This document shows positions 1-14,960 of a DNA stretch of 64,000 nt, piece after piece; position 1 is the stretch's first letter; each line of letters opens with the position of its first letter. Made by a program: the position numbers and the translations under genes. The notes beneath the pieces were generated by a model that saw only the letters and a program-made list of their open reading frames with translations, did no database searches and had not been told where the DNA came from. The DNA lies in the NCBI GenBank assembly GCA_963573385.1, contig CAUYLG010021637.1, positions 32,162 through 96,161 on the forward strand, in the 5' to 3' direction. This stretch comes from Cacajao melanocephalus. Lineage: Eukaryota; Chordata; Mammalia; Primates; Pitheciidae.

Positions 1-188
1 GCTCCAGTTGAATAGTCCTCCACTTCATCAACACCTCAAAAAAAAAAAAAACCCCTCCAGGCCATTAGCATCATTCATCTCTGGGAGATAACTTTCATTC
101 GTCCTTAAGGAGATAACTTTCAGTTTTGCTTGAATAGGGTACCTGAGCTGCTAAAGAGATCATTTTACTAAGACATAATTTACTTGCA
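1..188. other. Unassigned sequence
   Basis: I see no gene or recognisable repeat here apart from a short A-run near positions 39-51. Confidence 0.5.
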
Positions 189-419
189 ATGAAATATACT
201 GATTTTAATGTTTACTTTCATGAGATTCACATATGGGCACATTCATTAACCTGCCTCATCAAGATACAGAACATTTCTAATCACTCCAGAAAGCATCTCC
301 CCTGCCACTTCGGGTTAGTAACAGCCACATCTCCCCACCCCTCACCCCAAGCAACCACTTACCTGATTCTATTACCACAGATTAGCTTTATCTGCTTTAG
401 AGCTTCACAAAAATCCAAT
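189..419 (-). mobile_element. L1M 3' end fragment, part 1
   Basis: The plus strand reads like the reverse complement of an old mammalian L1 3' region, with the typical stretch in which a CAAGATACAGAACATTTC-type motif leads to CCACCCC-rich sequence and GCAACCACT. The element continues at 1121-1763 and 2056-2440 after interruption by an LTR and an Alu. It is heavily mutated and has no open reading frame of note. The subfamily was not determined. Confidence 0.75.
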
Positions 420-1120
420 TGTAACCGCCCAGCGGGTTCATTTTGCCCACTGCCCAGGTAGAGCTGATTTATCAAGACAAGGGAATTGCAATAGAGTTTA
501 ATTCACGCAGAGCTGGCTGAACGGGAGACCAGAATTTTATTATTACTCAAATCAGGCTTGCTGAAAATTTGGAGACTGGGGTTTTTTGAGGATAATTTGG
601 TGGGTAAAGGGTCAGGGAGTAGGGAGTGCTGATTGGTCGGGTTGGAGATTAAATCATAGGGGGTCGAAGCTGTCCTCTTGCACTGAGTTGGTACCTAGGT
701 GGGGGCCACAAGACCAGAGGAACCAGTTTATTGATCTGGGTGGTGCCATCTGATCCATGGAGTACAGGGCCTGAAAAATATCTCAAGCTTCAATCCTAGG
801 TTTTACAGTAGTGATGTTAACCCCAGGAGCAATTGGGGAAGTTTAGAATCTTGTGGCCTCTGGCTGAATGACTCAGAAACCATATTATCTAATCTGTGGC
901 TAATTTGTCTTGCAAAGGCAATCTGGTTCCCAGGCAAGAAGAGGGTTGTTATCATCTTTATTTCAAAGTTAAACTATAAACTAAGTTCCTCCCAAAGTTC
1001 AGCCTGTGTCCAGGGATGAACAGGAACAGCTTGGAGGTTAGAAGCGAGATGGAGTTGGTTAGGTCAGATCTTTTTCAGTTATAATTTTCTCACTGTTACA
1101 ATTTTTGCAAAGGTGGCTTC
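420..1120 (-). mobile_element. Solo ERV LTR (ERV1-like, possibly LTR8), antisense
   Basis: Read on the minus strand, this block starts TGAAGCCACC, carries an AATAATAAAA polyadenylation-type signal shortly before its end and finishes GCGGTTACA, giving TG...CA termini. It interrupts an L1M. The flanks CCAAT (415-419) and AGAAT (1121-1125) both resemble the expected L1 GGAAT, so they may be a decayed 4-5 bp target duplication. A second copy of the same family lies at 25884-26626 in the opposite orientation. No gag, pol or env sequence is attached, so it is a solo LTR. The name LTR8 is from memory. Confidence 0.7.
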
Positions 1121-2055
<935 letters not shown>

Positions 2056-2440
2056 GAATTGTTTATGTTTTTTAAACTGTAAGTCCTATTTCGATTTTAT
2101 GTGTTGCAAATATTTCACCCAGTATGTGGCTTGTCTTTTAATTCTCTTAATAGGGTCTGTTGAAAAGCAGTTTTTAATTTCGATAAAGTCTAATTTATCA
2201 ATTTTTCCTCTCATGGCTAAAGCTTTGTGTGCCCTAAGAGATCTTTACCTCCTGCATAGTTACAAAAATATTCTCCTGACTTTATTTTAGAAGCTTTATA
2301 ATTTTAGCATTTATATTTAGGTCTATGATTCATCTTGAATTAACTTTTTGCATGTGACGCGAGGTAAGAGTCAAAGTTCTTATTTTTAAAAATATGTACA
2401 TCCACTTTGCGTAGTGCCATTTGCTGAAGATGTGTTAGCA
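2056..2440 (-). mobile_element. L1M fragment, part 3
   Basis: Antisense L1 ORF2 sequence resumes after the Alu, with TATTTCACCCAGTATGTGGC, TTTTTAATTTCGATAAAGTC and GGTCTATGATTCATCTTG. It fades out near GTGCCATTTGCTGAAGATG. Confidence 0.75.
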
Positions 2441-2556
2441 TCTTTATTTGCATTATTTAGATGAAGAAATTGAGACTCGGAAAAGCCAAGCATTTTGCCA
2501 AGTCACATGGCTGTCCATGTGACTCCAAAATCTATGTTCTTTCTCCCATCACAGCA
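2441..2556 (+). mobile_element. MIR fragment
   Basis: The core-MIR signature is visible: TTTAGATGAAGAAATTGAGAC followed by AAGTCACATGGCTG. This is the usual 'bulk of a mammalian-wide SINE' pattern on the plus strand. Confidence 0.65.
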
Positions 2557-3137
2557 CTTTCTGTGTCACTTATCAATATGACAGGACGTCATCAATCCCT
2601 CTCATTCTATCCCTTTCCTCCTGAGCAGATGAGAACAGTATACCCTTCACTGTTTCACTAGTCCTTCTTCTGTGGCATCCCCAGCCCCCATGACCAATTC
2701 GAACCTGGCCATGATGATCTTCCAAAATTTATTACATACTAAATGCAGTACAGTGAAAGAAAGGAAAAACCCACTGAAGACACCGTGTCTGTCAGTCAAG
2801 AAAATGAACATCTCTATGTGAGAGATTAGGTTGATAGGCATTAATTAGGCATTCAAACTCTTCTGCAGAGATATCATAAACTAGTACAAAACACTCAAGG
2901 GCTGAGAGGACAGATGAAGAAGAGTGGGATTTTGAGGACTTGTAGATCCTGACGTTATGTCTGCAGATGTTTGTGCTAACCCAAGTTTGAGAAATCCTGT
3001 GTTAAAAGTCAAACATGTCACACAGGCAGATCACTTGGCACCAATGCAATGATTAAGAGAAATGCAAATGTGCACCTTGAGTTTGAATAACAGCATGTGG
3101 TTGTATGATGGTTGTCCAGGTAATCTAGAATATGCTA
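2557..3137. other. Unique sequence, no feature seen
   Basis: No gene, RNA gene or identifiable repeat was recognised. Stop codons are frequent in all frames. Confidence 0.5.
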
Positions 3138-3155
3138 TGTTATTATATATTTTTT
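3138..3155. repeat. Candidate L1 target-site duplication, left copy
   Basis: TGTTATTATATATTTTTT here resembles TGTTATTATATTTTT at 6726-6740, on the far side of the L1. In L1 orientation the duplication would start TT/AAAAA, the usual L1 endonuclease site. The AT-rich composition limits certainty. Confidence 0.5.
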
Positions 3156-3251
3156 AACATTTTAAAAAGAATTTTTAATTAAGCATTACAAATAAATAGA
3201 AAATAGTCAAAAAATAATGTATTATCCTAGATGCATTTTTTTCTGCAATTC
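3156..3251 (-). mobile_element. Candidate 3' transduced segment of the L1
   Basis: About 96 bp of non-L1 sequence lie between the L1 poly(A) (T-run at 3252-3265 on the plus strand) and the candidate target duplication. In L1 orientation the segment has an ATTAAA signal (3174-3179) about 18 bases before an A-run (3150-3155). That is the layout expected if transcription read through the L1 terminator into source flank and was polyadenylated there. Confidence 0.45.
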
Positions 3252-3482
3252 TTTTTTTTTTTTTTCATTTTACATCTGAGATACATGTGCAGAACGTGCA
3301 GGTTTGTTACACAGGGATACATGTGCCATGGTGGTTTGCTGCACCCATCAACCCATCATCTAGGTTTTAAGTCCTGCAGGCATTAGGTATTTGTCCTAAT
3401 ACTCTCCCTCCCTTTGTCCTCCACCCCCCGACAGATCCCAGTATATGATGTCTCCCACCCTATGTCCATGTGTTCTCATTGT

Positions 3483-4647
<1,165 letters not shown>

Positions 4648-5441
4648 GCTTCTGGCTGTCGGGTTTCTACAGAGAGATCCGCTGTTAGTCTGATGGGCTT
4701 CCCTTTGTGGGTAACCTGACCTTTCTCTCTGGCTCCCTTTAACATTTTTTCCTTTATTTCAACCTTGGAGAATACGATGATTACGTGTCTTGGGGTTGCT
4801 CTTCTTGAGGAGTATCTTAGTGGTGTTTTCTGAATTTCCTGAATTTGAATGTTGGCCGATCTTGCTAGGTTGGTGAAGTTCTCCTGGATAATATCCTGAA
4901 GTGTGTTTTCCAACTTGGTTTCATTCTCCCGGCCACTTTCAGGTACACTAATCAATCATAGGTTTGGTCTTTTTACATAGTCTCATATTTCTTGGAGGCT
5001 TTGTTTATTCCTTTTCATTCTTTTTTCTCTAATCTTGTCTTCACACCTTATTTCAGTAAGTTGATCTTCAATCTCTGATATCCTTTCTTCAGCTTGATTG
5101 ATTCAGCTATTGTTACCTGTGTATGGTTCATGAAGTTCTCCTGCTGTGTTTTTTCGCTCCATCGGGTTGTTTATGTTACTCTCTAAACTGATTATTCTAG
5201 TTAGCAGTTCCTGTAACTTTTTATCAAGTTTCTTAGTTTCCTTGCATTGGGATAGAACATGCTCCTTTAGCTTGGAGGAGTTTGTTTTTACCCAGCTTCT
5301 GAAGCCTACTTCTGTCAATTTTTCTGTCTCATTCTCTGTCCAGTTTTGTGCCCTTGCTGGAGAGGAGTTGCGATCATTTGGAGGAGAAGAGGCATTCTGG
5401 TTTTTGGATTTTTCAGCGTTTTTGTACTTGTTTTTCCTCAT
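4648..5441 (-). pseudogene. L1 ORF1 remnant (RNA-binding chaperone protein), broken
   Basis: ORF1p normally forms a trimer through a coiled coil and coats L1 RNA using an RRM and a C-terminal domain. The minus strand here shows a lysine- and asparagine-rich N-terminus starting MRKNKYKNAEKSK, then part of the heptad-like coiled-coil region. An in-frame TGA (5103-5105) follows; it is probably a decayed CGA arginine codon (C-to-T at CpG). After that come recognisable RRM and C-terminal domain segments (NIQIQEIQ...HVIIVFSKVE...KPIRLTADLS). The C-terminus is lost at the deletion junction with ORF2. It is not functional. Confidence 0.85.
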
Positions 5442-6725
5442 CTTTGTGGATTTATCTACTTTTGATCATTGAGGCTGATCACCTTTGGATGGGGTTTTTG
5501 TGTGGGGGTCCTTTATGTTGATGTTGTTGCTGTTTGTTAGATTTTCTTCTAACAGGCCCCTCTTCTGTAGGTCTGCTGCAGTTTGCTGGAGGTCCACTCC
5601 AGACCCTATTCACCTGGGTATCCCCAGTGGAGGCTGCAGAACAGCAAAGATTGCTACCTGCTCCTTCCGCTGGAAGCTTCATCCCAGAGGGGCAACGGCC
5701 TGATACCCGCCGGAGCTCTCCTATATGAGATGCCTATTGACCCCGTTTGGGAGGTTTCTCAACAGGAGGCATGGGGGTCAGGGACCCACTTAAGGAGGCA
5801 GTCTGTCCCTTAGCAGAGCTAGTGCACTGTGCTGGGAGAATCCTTCTTGTCAGGATCAGCTGCTCTCTTCAGAGCGGGCAGGCAGGAACAATTAAATTTG
5901 CTGAAGCTGCACCCACAGGTGCCTCTTCCCCTAGGTGCTCTGTCCCAGGGAGATGGGGGTTTTGTCTATAAGCCCCTGACTAGGGCTGTTACTTTTCCCT
6001 CAGAGATACCCTGCCCAGTGAGGAGGAATCTAGAGAAGCAGTCTGGCCACAGCTGCTTTGCTGCACCCATCCCAGACCTCCCAGCCTCCTTAGCACTGTC
6101 AGGGGAACACTGCCTACTGAAGCCTCAGTAATGGAGGATCCCCCACCAAGCTCAGTCATCCCAGGTCGACTTCAGACGGCTGTGCTGGCAGCAAGAATTT
6201 TAAGCCAGTGGTTCTTAGCTTGCTGGCCTCGATGAGAGTGGGACCTGTTGAGTGAGACCACTTGGCTCCCTGGCTTCAGCCCCTTTTCCAGGACACTGAA
6301 TGGCTCTGTCTCACCGGGGTTCCAGGGACCACTAGGGTATGAAAAAAATACTCCTGCAGCTAGCTAGGTGTTTGTCCAAACAGCTGCTCAGTTTTGTGCT
6401 TGAAACCAGGGCCCTGGTAGTGTAGGCACACAAGGGAATCTCCTGATCTACAGACTGCAAAAACCATGGGAAAAGCATAGTAACCCAGCTGGGTAGCGCA
6501 ACCCCTCATGGCTTTCCTTGGCTTGGGTAGGGACTTCCTGGGTGAAACAACACCCCACCCTGCTTCTGCTCGCCCTCTGTGGGTTGGATCCACTGCCTAA
6601 CCAGTCCCAATGAGATGAACTGGGTAACTCAGTTGGAAATGCAGAAATTACTGCCTTCTGTCTTGGTCTTGCTAGGAGCTGCAGACCAGAGCTGTTGCTA
6701 TTTGGCCATCTTGGCCCCTCCCTCC
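5442..6725 (-). promoter_or_regulatory. L1 5' UTR / internal promoter region
   Basis: This is the region upstream of the ORF1 start codon (ATG at 5441-5439, minus strand). It contains the 5'-end motif CCAAGATGGCC, which resembles the YY1-binding site known at L1 5' ends. It could once have driven sense and antisense transcripts. Present activity is unknown. Confidence 0.6.
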
Positions 6726-6740
6726 TGTTATTATATTTTT
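6726..6740. repeat. Candidate L1 target-site duplication, right copy
   Basis: TGTTATTATATTTTT matches the left copy at 3138-3155 except for a 2-bp AT and one T difference. It directly abuts the L1 5' end. Confidence 0.5.
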
Positions 6741-6935
6741 AAGATGAATTTAGAATGAACAAAATTTAACAATTCCTATAGGGAACTTTGGAACACCTGA
6801 GCATATGTCCTTGGATTTCATCTGAGAGAAATAGATTTAGGGGGAGCAGGGGACAGAGTAATCCAAGAAGGGGAAACAAAAGACGAGAAGGCCCTGGGAG
6901 TGGTGGTAAATCAATGTCTGATTGGGTCATTCTGT
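6741..6935. other. Unique sequence, no feature seen
   Basis: Purine-rich sequence around 6840-6900. No gene or repeat recognised. Confidence 0.4.
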
Positions 6936-7611
6936 TGTAGGAAAATCTGGGTTCTTGTCACAGACCAGGAAAGATTAGGCTTGCAGACACATAGAAGGTG
7001 AGAAAAAATGGAATTTACTGGGCAAATAGGAAAAAAAAAAAACAGGAAACAGGAACTCTCAGCAAAGGGAGAGTCCTGCTAGCAGGTTTCCGGCCTCACT
7101 GATTAAATCCCAGGTTATCACCCAGAACAGGAGAAGCCAGGCACCTCCTCGCTGAAAATGGCTCGAACTTACCCCAGGCTCTACCGGAGTGTGAGCTTTT
7201 CCCAGTGCTAAGGCTGGTTGGAGGTTCTCCGGAGAGCCCTTTTTACTTGGTTGTCTCAATTCCTTTAAGGTGAGTGGTGTGAGCCTGGGTTATTGTGGTT
7301 CTCTAATGAAAGAAGGTGACACCCAAAGACATAAGTATCTAAAGGAGAGAAGCATAATGCCTGGAAAGGCAGTTCCATTGAGTCGGCCTGTAGCCAGTTC
7401 TCCTTGCCAGCCCCTCCCTCATCCTACATGCCTCAAGAGGCAGAGAGATCTTTCCTTGATTCTACAGAGTTGATTCCTGTGTGTTTAGGTCAAACCTGAA
7501 GGCGTTCATCTCATAAATCAGAGGCCTCCCTGCCTCCCACAGTGGACTTGCTTAGTTCTGCCTTCCTTTTGAGCTCTTGCAAAAACCTAACCCCTGCCTC
7601 AACTTTGTCCA
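6936..7611 (-). mobile_element. Probable solo ERV1-type LTR, antisense
   Basis: On the minus strand the block starts near TGGACAAAGTTGAGG and ends near CTGGTCTGTGACAAGAACCC...TTTTCCTACA. An AGTAAA signal and a GTGTCTGCAAGCCTAATC stretch before the end resemble the R/U5 part of MER4-group gammaretroviral LTRs. No clear target duplication was found and the exact edges are uncertain. No internal retroviral genes adjoin it. Confidence 0.55.
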
Positions 7612-7647
7612 CTAAAGGTAGATATGCAAATGTGAGCCCTGTGTGCC

Positions 7648-7925
7648 AGTTTAAATTTCTAGGACCCATATTAAAAAGGCAAAAAGAAACAGGTGAAATT
7701 GATTTTATGTTTTTTATTTGATTTTAATAATATATTTTATTTAATCCAGTATATCCATAATGTTATCAGTTCAACATGTAATCAATGTAACAGTTATTCA
7801 GGAATTATTTGGTATTCTTTTTTCTCAAAGTGCTCAAAAAGCCAATGTGGACTTTATACTTACAACACATCTGAATTCAGACTGGCCACATTTTGAGTGC
7901 TCAGTGGCCACATAGGGCCAGTGGC
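7648..7925 (+). mobile_element. hAT-Charlie DNA transposon fossil (MER33-like)
   Basis: The segment shows the family signature: TTCTAGGACCCATATTAAA, AAAGAAACAGGTGAAATT, AACATGTAATCAATGTAA, TTACAACACATCTGAATTCA, GTGCTCAGTGGCCACATAGG. It is non-autonomous, has no transposase, and its ends are decayed. The name is from memory. Confidence 0.65.
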
Positions 7926-8035
7926 TTTGTCATGGACAAACTTCTATGGATAAAAGGCTCTTCCCTTCTTCTCTCACACAGTCCTTTCTTCCTCTTTGAG
8001 CTGAGGAAGAGAAAAGAAGAAAGGGAATATTTAAT

Positions 8036-8107
8036 ATTTACTGGGCACCAGCTACTCTTTGCTAGGTATCATAATAAGGGACTTCTCATGTTACCTCTTA
8101 GAAACCG
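8036..8107 (+). mobile_element. MIR fragment, part 1
   Basis: TTTACTGGGCACCAGCTACTC followed by TGCTAGGTATCATAATAAG looks like the MIR 5' half. It seems to resume after the Alu at 8424-8460 (TTCCCATTT...GACAAACC, like the MIR CCCATTTTACAGATGAGGAAAC). Confidence 0.45.
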
Positions 8108-8116
8108 CTTATCTTC

Positions 8117-8447
<331 letters not shown>

Positions 8448-8460
8448 TGATTCCAAATTC

Positions 8461-9734
8461 CAAATGTTTGGCTACATCAGTGGTAAATCCCAATAAACAC
8501 TGGATCCCAGAGATCAAGGTTTTTGGGGCCTAAGGGAGGTAGGAGCAATAGAGGGCAGCCTGTTTTAGCCTTAAATTAGCAAAACTATGGTTTGGTTTCG
8601 GTAGTGTCTCGCCAGTCTCTTACGTCTATATAAAATCACACAGACTAAGGGTAAGCCAAAGCCATATCCTTTGACAGTTCAATGTAATTATCCTGACGAG
8701 GACTGTGTGGCCATGAATTGTTTCCCACAGGTGGCTCTTGCATCCTGTCATACATCTGGCTATGTATGGTTAAAATGTAAGACACTATGTATATATGTAA
8801 ATATACCTTTGCTTGGTGGTCATTATCTGTAGTTTCTTATGTTCTTAGCTATAAATTCTATTCATTATTGTTATGATCAAGTGATTCATTTATTTTTCCA
8901 TGCCAGTGAGCCTTCAACAAGCCTTCCACATTTTAGCTGTGCTCCATAATGGGCTTCTCATTTTTCACGCAGTGACAGCTACCCTAGTTCAGAATCCTAG
9001 GGCTCTAGTGAAAACACTCCAGGGATGGAGACATAGATAGTCAAGTGTCATCTCAGGAAGGCAAAAGCCTTTTCATTGCTTAAGAGCTTTCCATTTTCCC
9101 TTTGGTTTCCTTGGTTACGCTCAATATTTTGGGGTAATGGATGCTCCTGCTAATATGCTGACCTTTTCAATCAATGCATTTAGCTCCAGGCATTCTTGAA
9201 GTCAGTTCTCTTTACTGACTCTTCAGCAGCCCCTGCATTAGATTAGAACCTTCCTTCCCTCATTAATATACCAATTTTAGATGCCAAACTGCAAGGCATT
9301 ATTTTATAAAACAATTACTTTAACCTCGGTGGCTTCAAATTTCACCAGTCATTCCAAAATCTTCTAATATTTCAAATGTCTCTATTCTTATAAAGCTACC
9401 TACAGGAAGATAAGTTTTTACGAAAACCTGGTCTAGGCTATATACCTATTCTTAAGACAAGCAAGATTTTTCATTGTAGTCAAGATGGATTGACCTGTCT
9501 ATTGAACAGACTGGTGTAGGATAAAGCCTTATAAATAAATGACTAGCATGGATTTTTATCTCACCACCACCTTTTATTTTAGTGTTTGAAATCATGAGTG
9601 CTAATACTATTCTGTATCAGGATAGAAGCCTATTTTAGACTTCCAAGTTTTAAACCTTAAATTTTCTCAATGCATCATAAAATAGAGCAGTGTGGTTTGC
9701 ATTGACTCAAGTGGGAATTGGGGATTTTTGTTCT
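8461..9734. other. Unique sequence, no feature seen
   Basis: About 1.3 kb with no recognisable gene, RNA or repeat. All frames contain many stops. Confidence 0.5.
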
Positions 9735-9945
9735 GGTGAAAAAGTGCCTGGGCTTGGAAATGGATAGTGGATATAGACTTAGCACTACTGTTTACAGCGT
9801 GGAAGGTCTTGGATGAGCTGCTTAAATTCAGGAACATTCACTTAATCACTAAAAGTAAAATTTTCACATCTGTAAAATGTTAACTTATTCTTAGTGCTCC
9901 ACGAGATGCCCGAAGAGTGTATTTTAGGGAGTATTAAATAATTTA
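9735..9945 (-). mobile_element. MIR fragment, antisense
   Basis: The plus strand shows the reverse MIR pattern: GTCTTGGATGAGCTGCTTAAATTC, then TTCACATCTGTAAAATGTTAA, then GTATTAAATAATTT. Confidence 0.6.
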
Positions 9946-10000
9946 AATGTGAAGTGTCTTTTAAAACATGCAGATTGAAACTTACTAAAACACCACATGG

Positions 10001-10134
10001 GTGGCCAAGCTTGGTGGCTCACACCTGTAATCCCAGCACTTTGGGAGGCTGAGGTGAGAGGGTTGCTTGAGGCCAGGAGTTCAAGACAAACCTGGCCAAC
10101 ATAGTGAGACCCCATCTCTAAAATAAATAAAAAA
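10001..10134 (+). mobile_element. Alu left monomer (FLAM-like), with TSD
   Basis: A single Alu left arm (GGCCAAGCTTGGTGGCTCAC to GAGACCCCATCTCTA) is followed by an A-rich tail. Flanking repeats AAAACACCACATGG (9987-10000) and AAAACACCAGGTGG (10135-10148) show it was inserted as a monomer rather than trimmed later. Confidence 0.8.
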
Positions 10135-10148
10135 AAAACACCAGGTGG

Positions 10149-10809
10149 AAATAATGGTGGTGAATAAAGCACACTAGTTGTCATTACCACATTTCTAAGT
10201 AGGGACCAATGCAATCACCCCTACATAGCAATACAGATTACATTGCACATGTCTTCTAAGTTCCTGTGTCCAGTTTCCCAGGAAATGCAAGAAGATACAG
10301 GTAAGATGAGAAAGTAATGATCCTATGAAGACTTGTGAGTTTTTAAGAAAACACTGAAAGGATTTGCATAAAAAATGAGACAGCCTCAAGTTTTAAAGGT
10401 TGACAGCAATATAGAGTGGGAAGAGCAAGTCTGGGCCCAGTCATGGAGACACTGGAGAATCAGAAAGACAGTTATTTCTTCAAATTGTGTGTAAGGAAAG
10501 AAAAGGTAGTGAAGCAAAACTGAGTCTCTGAACTCTCTCTGACCAGGGTCTTGATTTTTCCAGAAAGTGTGGTAATGCTGAATGTGCTCTTGGATGCCTA
10601 TCATTCTAAGCTAGGTTTTGGGGGCTATCAGTTAATATTTGTATCGTGTTTTTCACCTCACCAGTCATCTCAAGTAGGCACTGCCTATCCATTTTACACA
10701 TTTTACATCCATTTTATAAATGGATAGACAATGGACTCAAAGATGTTAGTGGCTTTAATGACACTCTGGCTGCGACTGCTTGTTGTCTATCTAATACTCA
10801 CTTTTCCTT
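10149..10809. other. Unique sequence, no feature seen
   Basis: No gene or clear repeat recognised. Confidence 0.45.
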
Positions 10810-11151
10810 CCATCTTTAGTCAACGAGTCCTGATATTTTTCAGGGTGGCAGCCTAACTAAAAGAGTGTATTTCCCAGCTAAGCGTGGCATTATAACTGAA
10901 TTCTGTCCAATCTGAAAGCTATCAGGTGTCACTTCCAGAAAGGCTCCTTAAAAAGGAATAGGACATGCCTCTTTTTGCCTTCCCCCTTTTATCTTCCTGT
11001 CCCCTGGAATATAGATGTGATGGCTGCAGCCAGAGTAGCCATATTGTGACACTGAGGATGCAAACCATGTATGTACGAGAATGGTGAAGTAGAGAGAAAG
11101 ACTCTGATTGCCCAGTGACCTTGTTAAGGTAACACATCAGCCTGGACTGAC
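10810..11151 (+). mobile_element. Possible ancient LTR (family unnamed), interrupted by Alu
   Basis: The order of motifs (GTGTATTTCCCAGCTAAG, TGAATTCTGTCCAATCTGAAA, CCCTGGAATATAGATGTGATGG, AGTAGCCATATTGTGACACTG) resembles a widespread mammalian LTR that ends in GGACTT...GAGA-type sequence. That family may continue at 11475-11560. The assignment is uncertain. Confidence 0.4.
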
Positions 11152-11164
11152 CACCTCTGGACTT

Positions 11165-11476
<312 letters not shown>

Positions 11477-11560
11477 TAATAATCTCTGGAGGCTATCAGA
11501 GTTTATTAAAACACCAACTGCATTTGTGTAACCATAACCAACATAGTCACATAGCTAGGA

Positions 11561-12678
<1,118 letters not shown>

Positions 12679-12692
12679 CACAATAGGAAATT

Positions 12693-14129
12693 CTTGACTT
12701 AACCCTACTAGCTTCTTTCTAGTAGTAATGCAAGAGGTTATTGAGAACAGTGTTGATAACCTTGCATGATGCATTATTTCCTTTTCTCTTTTTATTAGGC
12801 TGTTTGTCCCCCTTCCCCTTAATGCCCTTATAAAGTCATCCTCGTATTTGTGTCATTAACCCTCTAACTGATTTCAACGCACTTCCAGGAAGATTCAGTG
12901 GGTGTTTCAATCTACTATTTTGCAAAAGTGTCTCTTCTTATGTATCCATAAACATAACTAATCTTTCTTTCATAACAATCTATACTAATAGTACATTTGT
13001 AGCTCATGGAATCTAATAAGGATTACGTCAATTTCTGCCTATTAATTTTTTTTAAGTCCTCCAAAGTAGATAAAAGGAAAGGTTTTTATTTTCTGATGTC
13101 CCATTTAATAATTCCGTCTTCTTTTTCTGCAACTTAAACTCCGTATCTATGATAATCTCTGCTTCATATAATAGCTGTTCCCATAGATACTTCAAAATTT
13201 TTTTCAGGTAAAACAAGAGCTTCCTGCAAGACATAAAGCTGAGAGAATGTTTAAACAGCCATCTCCAGTCATTGATAAGTTACTTGCTTCCTTGAAAATT
13301 CTGATTATCTTTGTGTACATGTTTCAAATTGCAGACATTGCCTTGGATAGAGATATCAGAGTCACTGTGAAAGAGAGTGAGGGGCTAAATTTATGTTAGC
13401 TAAGATTTCTGCCACAGGCTCTTCAAGTTAAGCACCTTCTCTCACTGGGTGGAGAGGCTAATTTAGCTTCATAAGTGATGATTTTTGCAAAACAGATGCA
13501 ATGTACCATGAATTTCACTAGTTTAGAAAGCTAGTTATTATGTACCTTGTGTTTTAAAAGTTCCGAGAAAAGGAACCATTAACCATCTTACTTTTATCAA
13601 TCAAAGTAATTGGATTGAAAACAAAATGAAATTCTCTGAGTAATCAGTTATAATAATTGCTCTGTGATTTATGAAATATGAGTGGGCTGTTGAGAAATAC
13701 ACTCTCTGGTTGATGGACCGTATATTGTGCTAGCTGTTCCTTCAGGCTGCTCTTCTGAAAGCAAATCTATTTGCTGAAAGAAATGGACTGAAATGGGAAA
13801 CAAATTGGGCATTAGAAGGCGCTAGAATTATGAATGTCAGTCTGGAATTGAAAACATATAATTCAGAAACATGCTTATTGGGAAGACAGACAAAGCATGA
13901 GGTCATAGGAAAGAAGGGCAGAGATGGGGAATAAATGATTAATAAAAAGCTTCTGAATGCTCTGTGGAACAACCTTGAGTCGTTTCAAAGATCACTTTTA
14001 CTTAACTTTCCAACGGGGGCATGGGGAGGCCCATAGGCATTTTAGAAAATTATAAAGTTTGCATTCTTTTTTTTCAAAATTAGTATTTCCCCTTGTTCTC
14101 CACTGACTCTTCTTGAACATTCTCTATGG
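12693..14129. other. Unique sequence, no feature seen
   Basis: About 1.4 kb of AT-rich unique DNA. No coding signature, splice-bounded open segment or repeat could be recognised. Confidence 0.45.
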
Positions 14130-14346
14130 TATTATTAGAACTCTTATTAAAAAAAATGAAACCTCTTTCCAGCTCATGCCATTTCACCCCTGTACCACCT
14201 TCCATCTCTCCTGCTGACCTCCTGGTAACACCCCATCATTCAAGGAAGACTTCTGCACCTACTCACAGTCTTCCTTCCCACCCCAAAACATGTTGTCATC
14301 CTGGGTAGCTTCAACATAGTGATTAGCTATACTATTTTGAGGACTA
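14130..14346 (+). mobile_element. L2 LINE fragment (ORF2 endonuclease region)
   Basis: GTCATCCTGGGTAGCTTCAAC (14294 on) reads as the remnant of the CR1/L2 endonuclease motif 'ViLGDFN'. The preceding C-rich text fits L2. It is cut by the LTR beginning at 14351. Confidence 0.5.
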
Positions 14347-14350
14347 CCAC

Positions 14351-14479
14351 TGAGGCAGGATAATAGAGACTAAAGGCAGGGAACCTAAGAATTTCCTACA
14401 ACTAAATCAAACAAAAACACTTCAGCTATGACAGGAAATATCCTCTTCATTTACATAGGGCATACAATGAGTAAATGAC
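14351..14479 (+). mobile_element. Solo ERV1-type LTR, 5' part (split by THE1)
   Basis: TG start at 14351 (TGAGGCAGGATAATAGAG). The LTR runs to 14479, is interrupted by THE1, and resumes at 14846. Candidate 4-bp flanks are CCAC (14347-14350) and CCAT (15164-15167). Confidence 0.6.
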
Positions 14480-14960
14480 TGATAGGGTTTGGCTGTGTCC
14501 CCACCCAAATCTCAACTTGAATTGTATCTCCCAGAATTCCCATGTGTTGTGGGAGGGACCCAGGGGGAGGTAACTGAATCATGGGAGCTGGTCTTTCCCA
14601 TGCTATTCTTGGGATAGTGAATAAGTTTCACGAGATCTGATGGGTTTATCAGGGGTTTCTGCTTTTGCTTCTTCCTCATTTTTCCTTGCTACCACTATGT
14701 AAGAAGTGCCTTTCACCTCCTGTCATGATTCTGAGGCCTCCCCAGCCATGTGGAACTGTAAGTTCAATTAAACCTCTTTTTTTTTTAACTAGTTTTGGGT
14801 ATATATTATGTGTATATGTATGTGAAAACAAACTAATACAATGACTTTGTAACTTTACTTCATCCTCTTCATTTACATAAGATGTACAAGTAAATAACTT
14901 TGTAATTTCACTTTAGCCCCTTCATTTACATAGGGCGTACACCAAATAACCAATGGAAAC
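14449..14960 (+). repeat. Threefold internal repeat within the LTR
   Basis: The motif CTTCATTTACATA(G/A)G followed by a TACAA-type run occurs at about 14450, 14868 and 14921. THE1 lies between the first and second units. With THE1 removed the units are spaced about 50-55 bp, which looks like a U3 tandem repeat. Confidence 0.75.
14480..14840 (+). mobile_element. THE1 solo LTR (MaLR) with 5-bp TSD
   Basis: Starts TGATAGGGTTTGGCTGTGTCC and ends AACTAATACA, with the family core GAATCATGGGAGCTGGTC and CACGAGATCTGATGG. Perfect target duplication ATGAC at 14475-14479 and 14841-14845. It interrupts an older LTR, so it inserted later. Confidence 0.95.

Noticed and set aside
5479..5813. Several overlapping 60-77 codon frames on both strands
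   Set aside because: They lie in the GC-rich L1 5' UTR; overlapping frames on both strands reflect composition.
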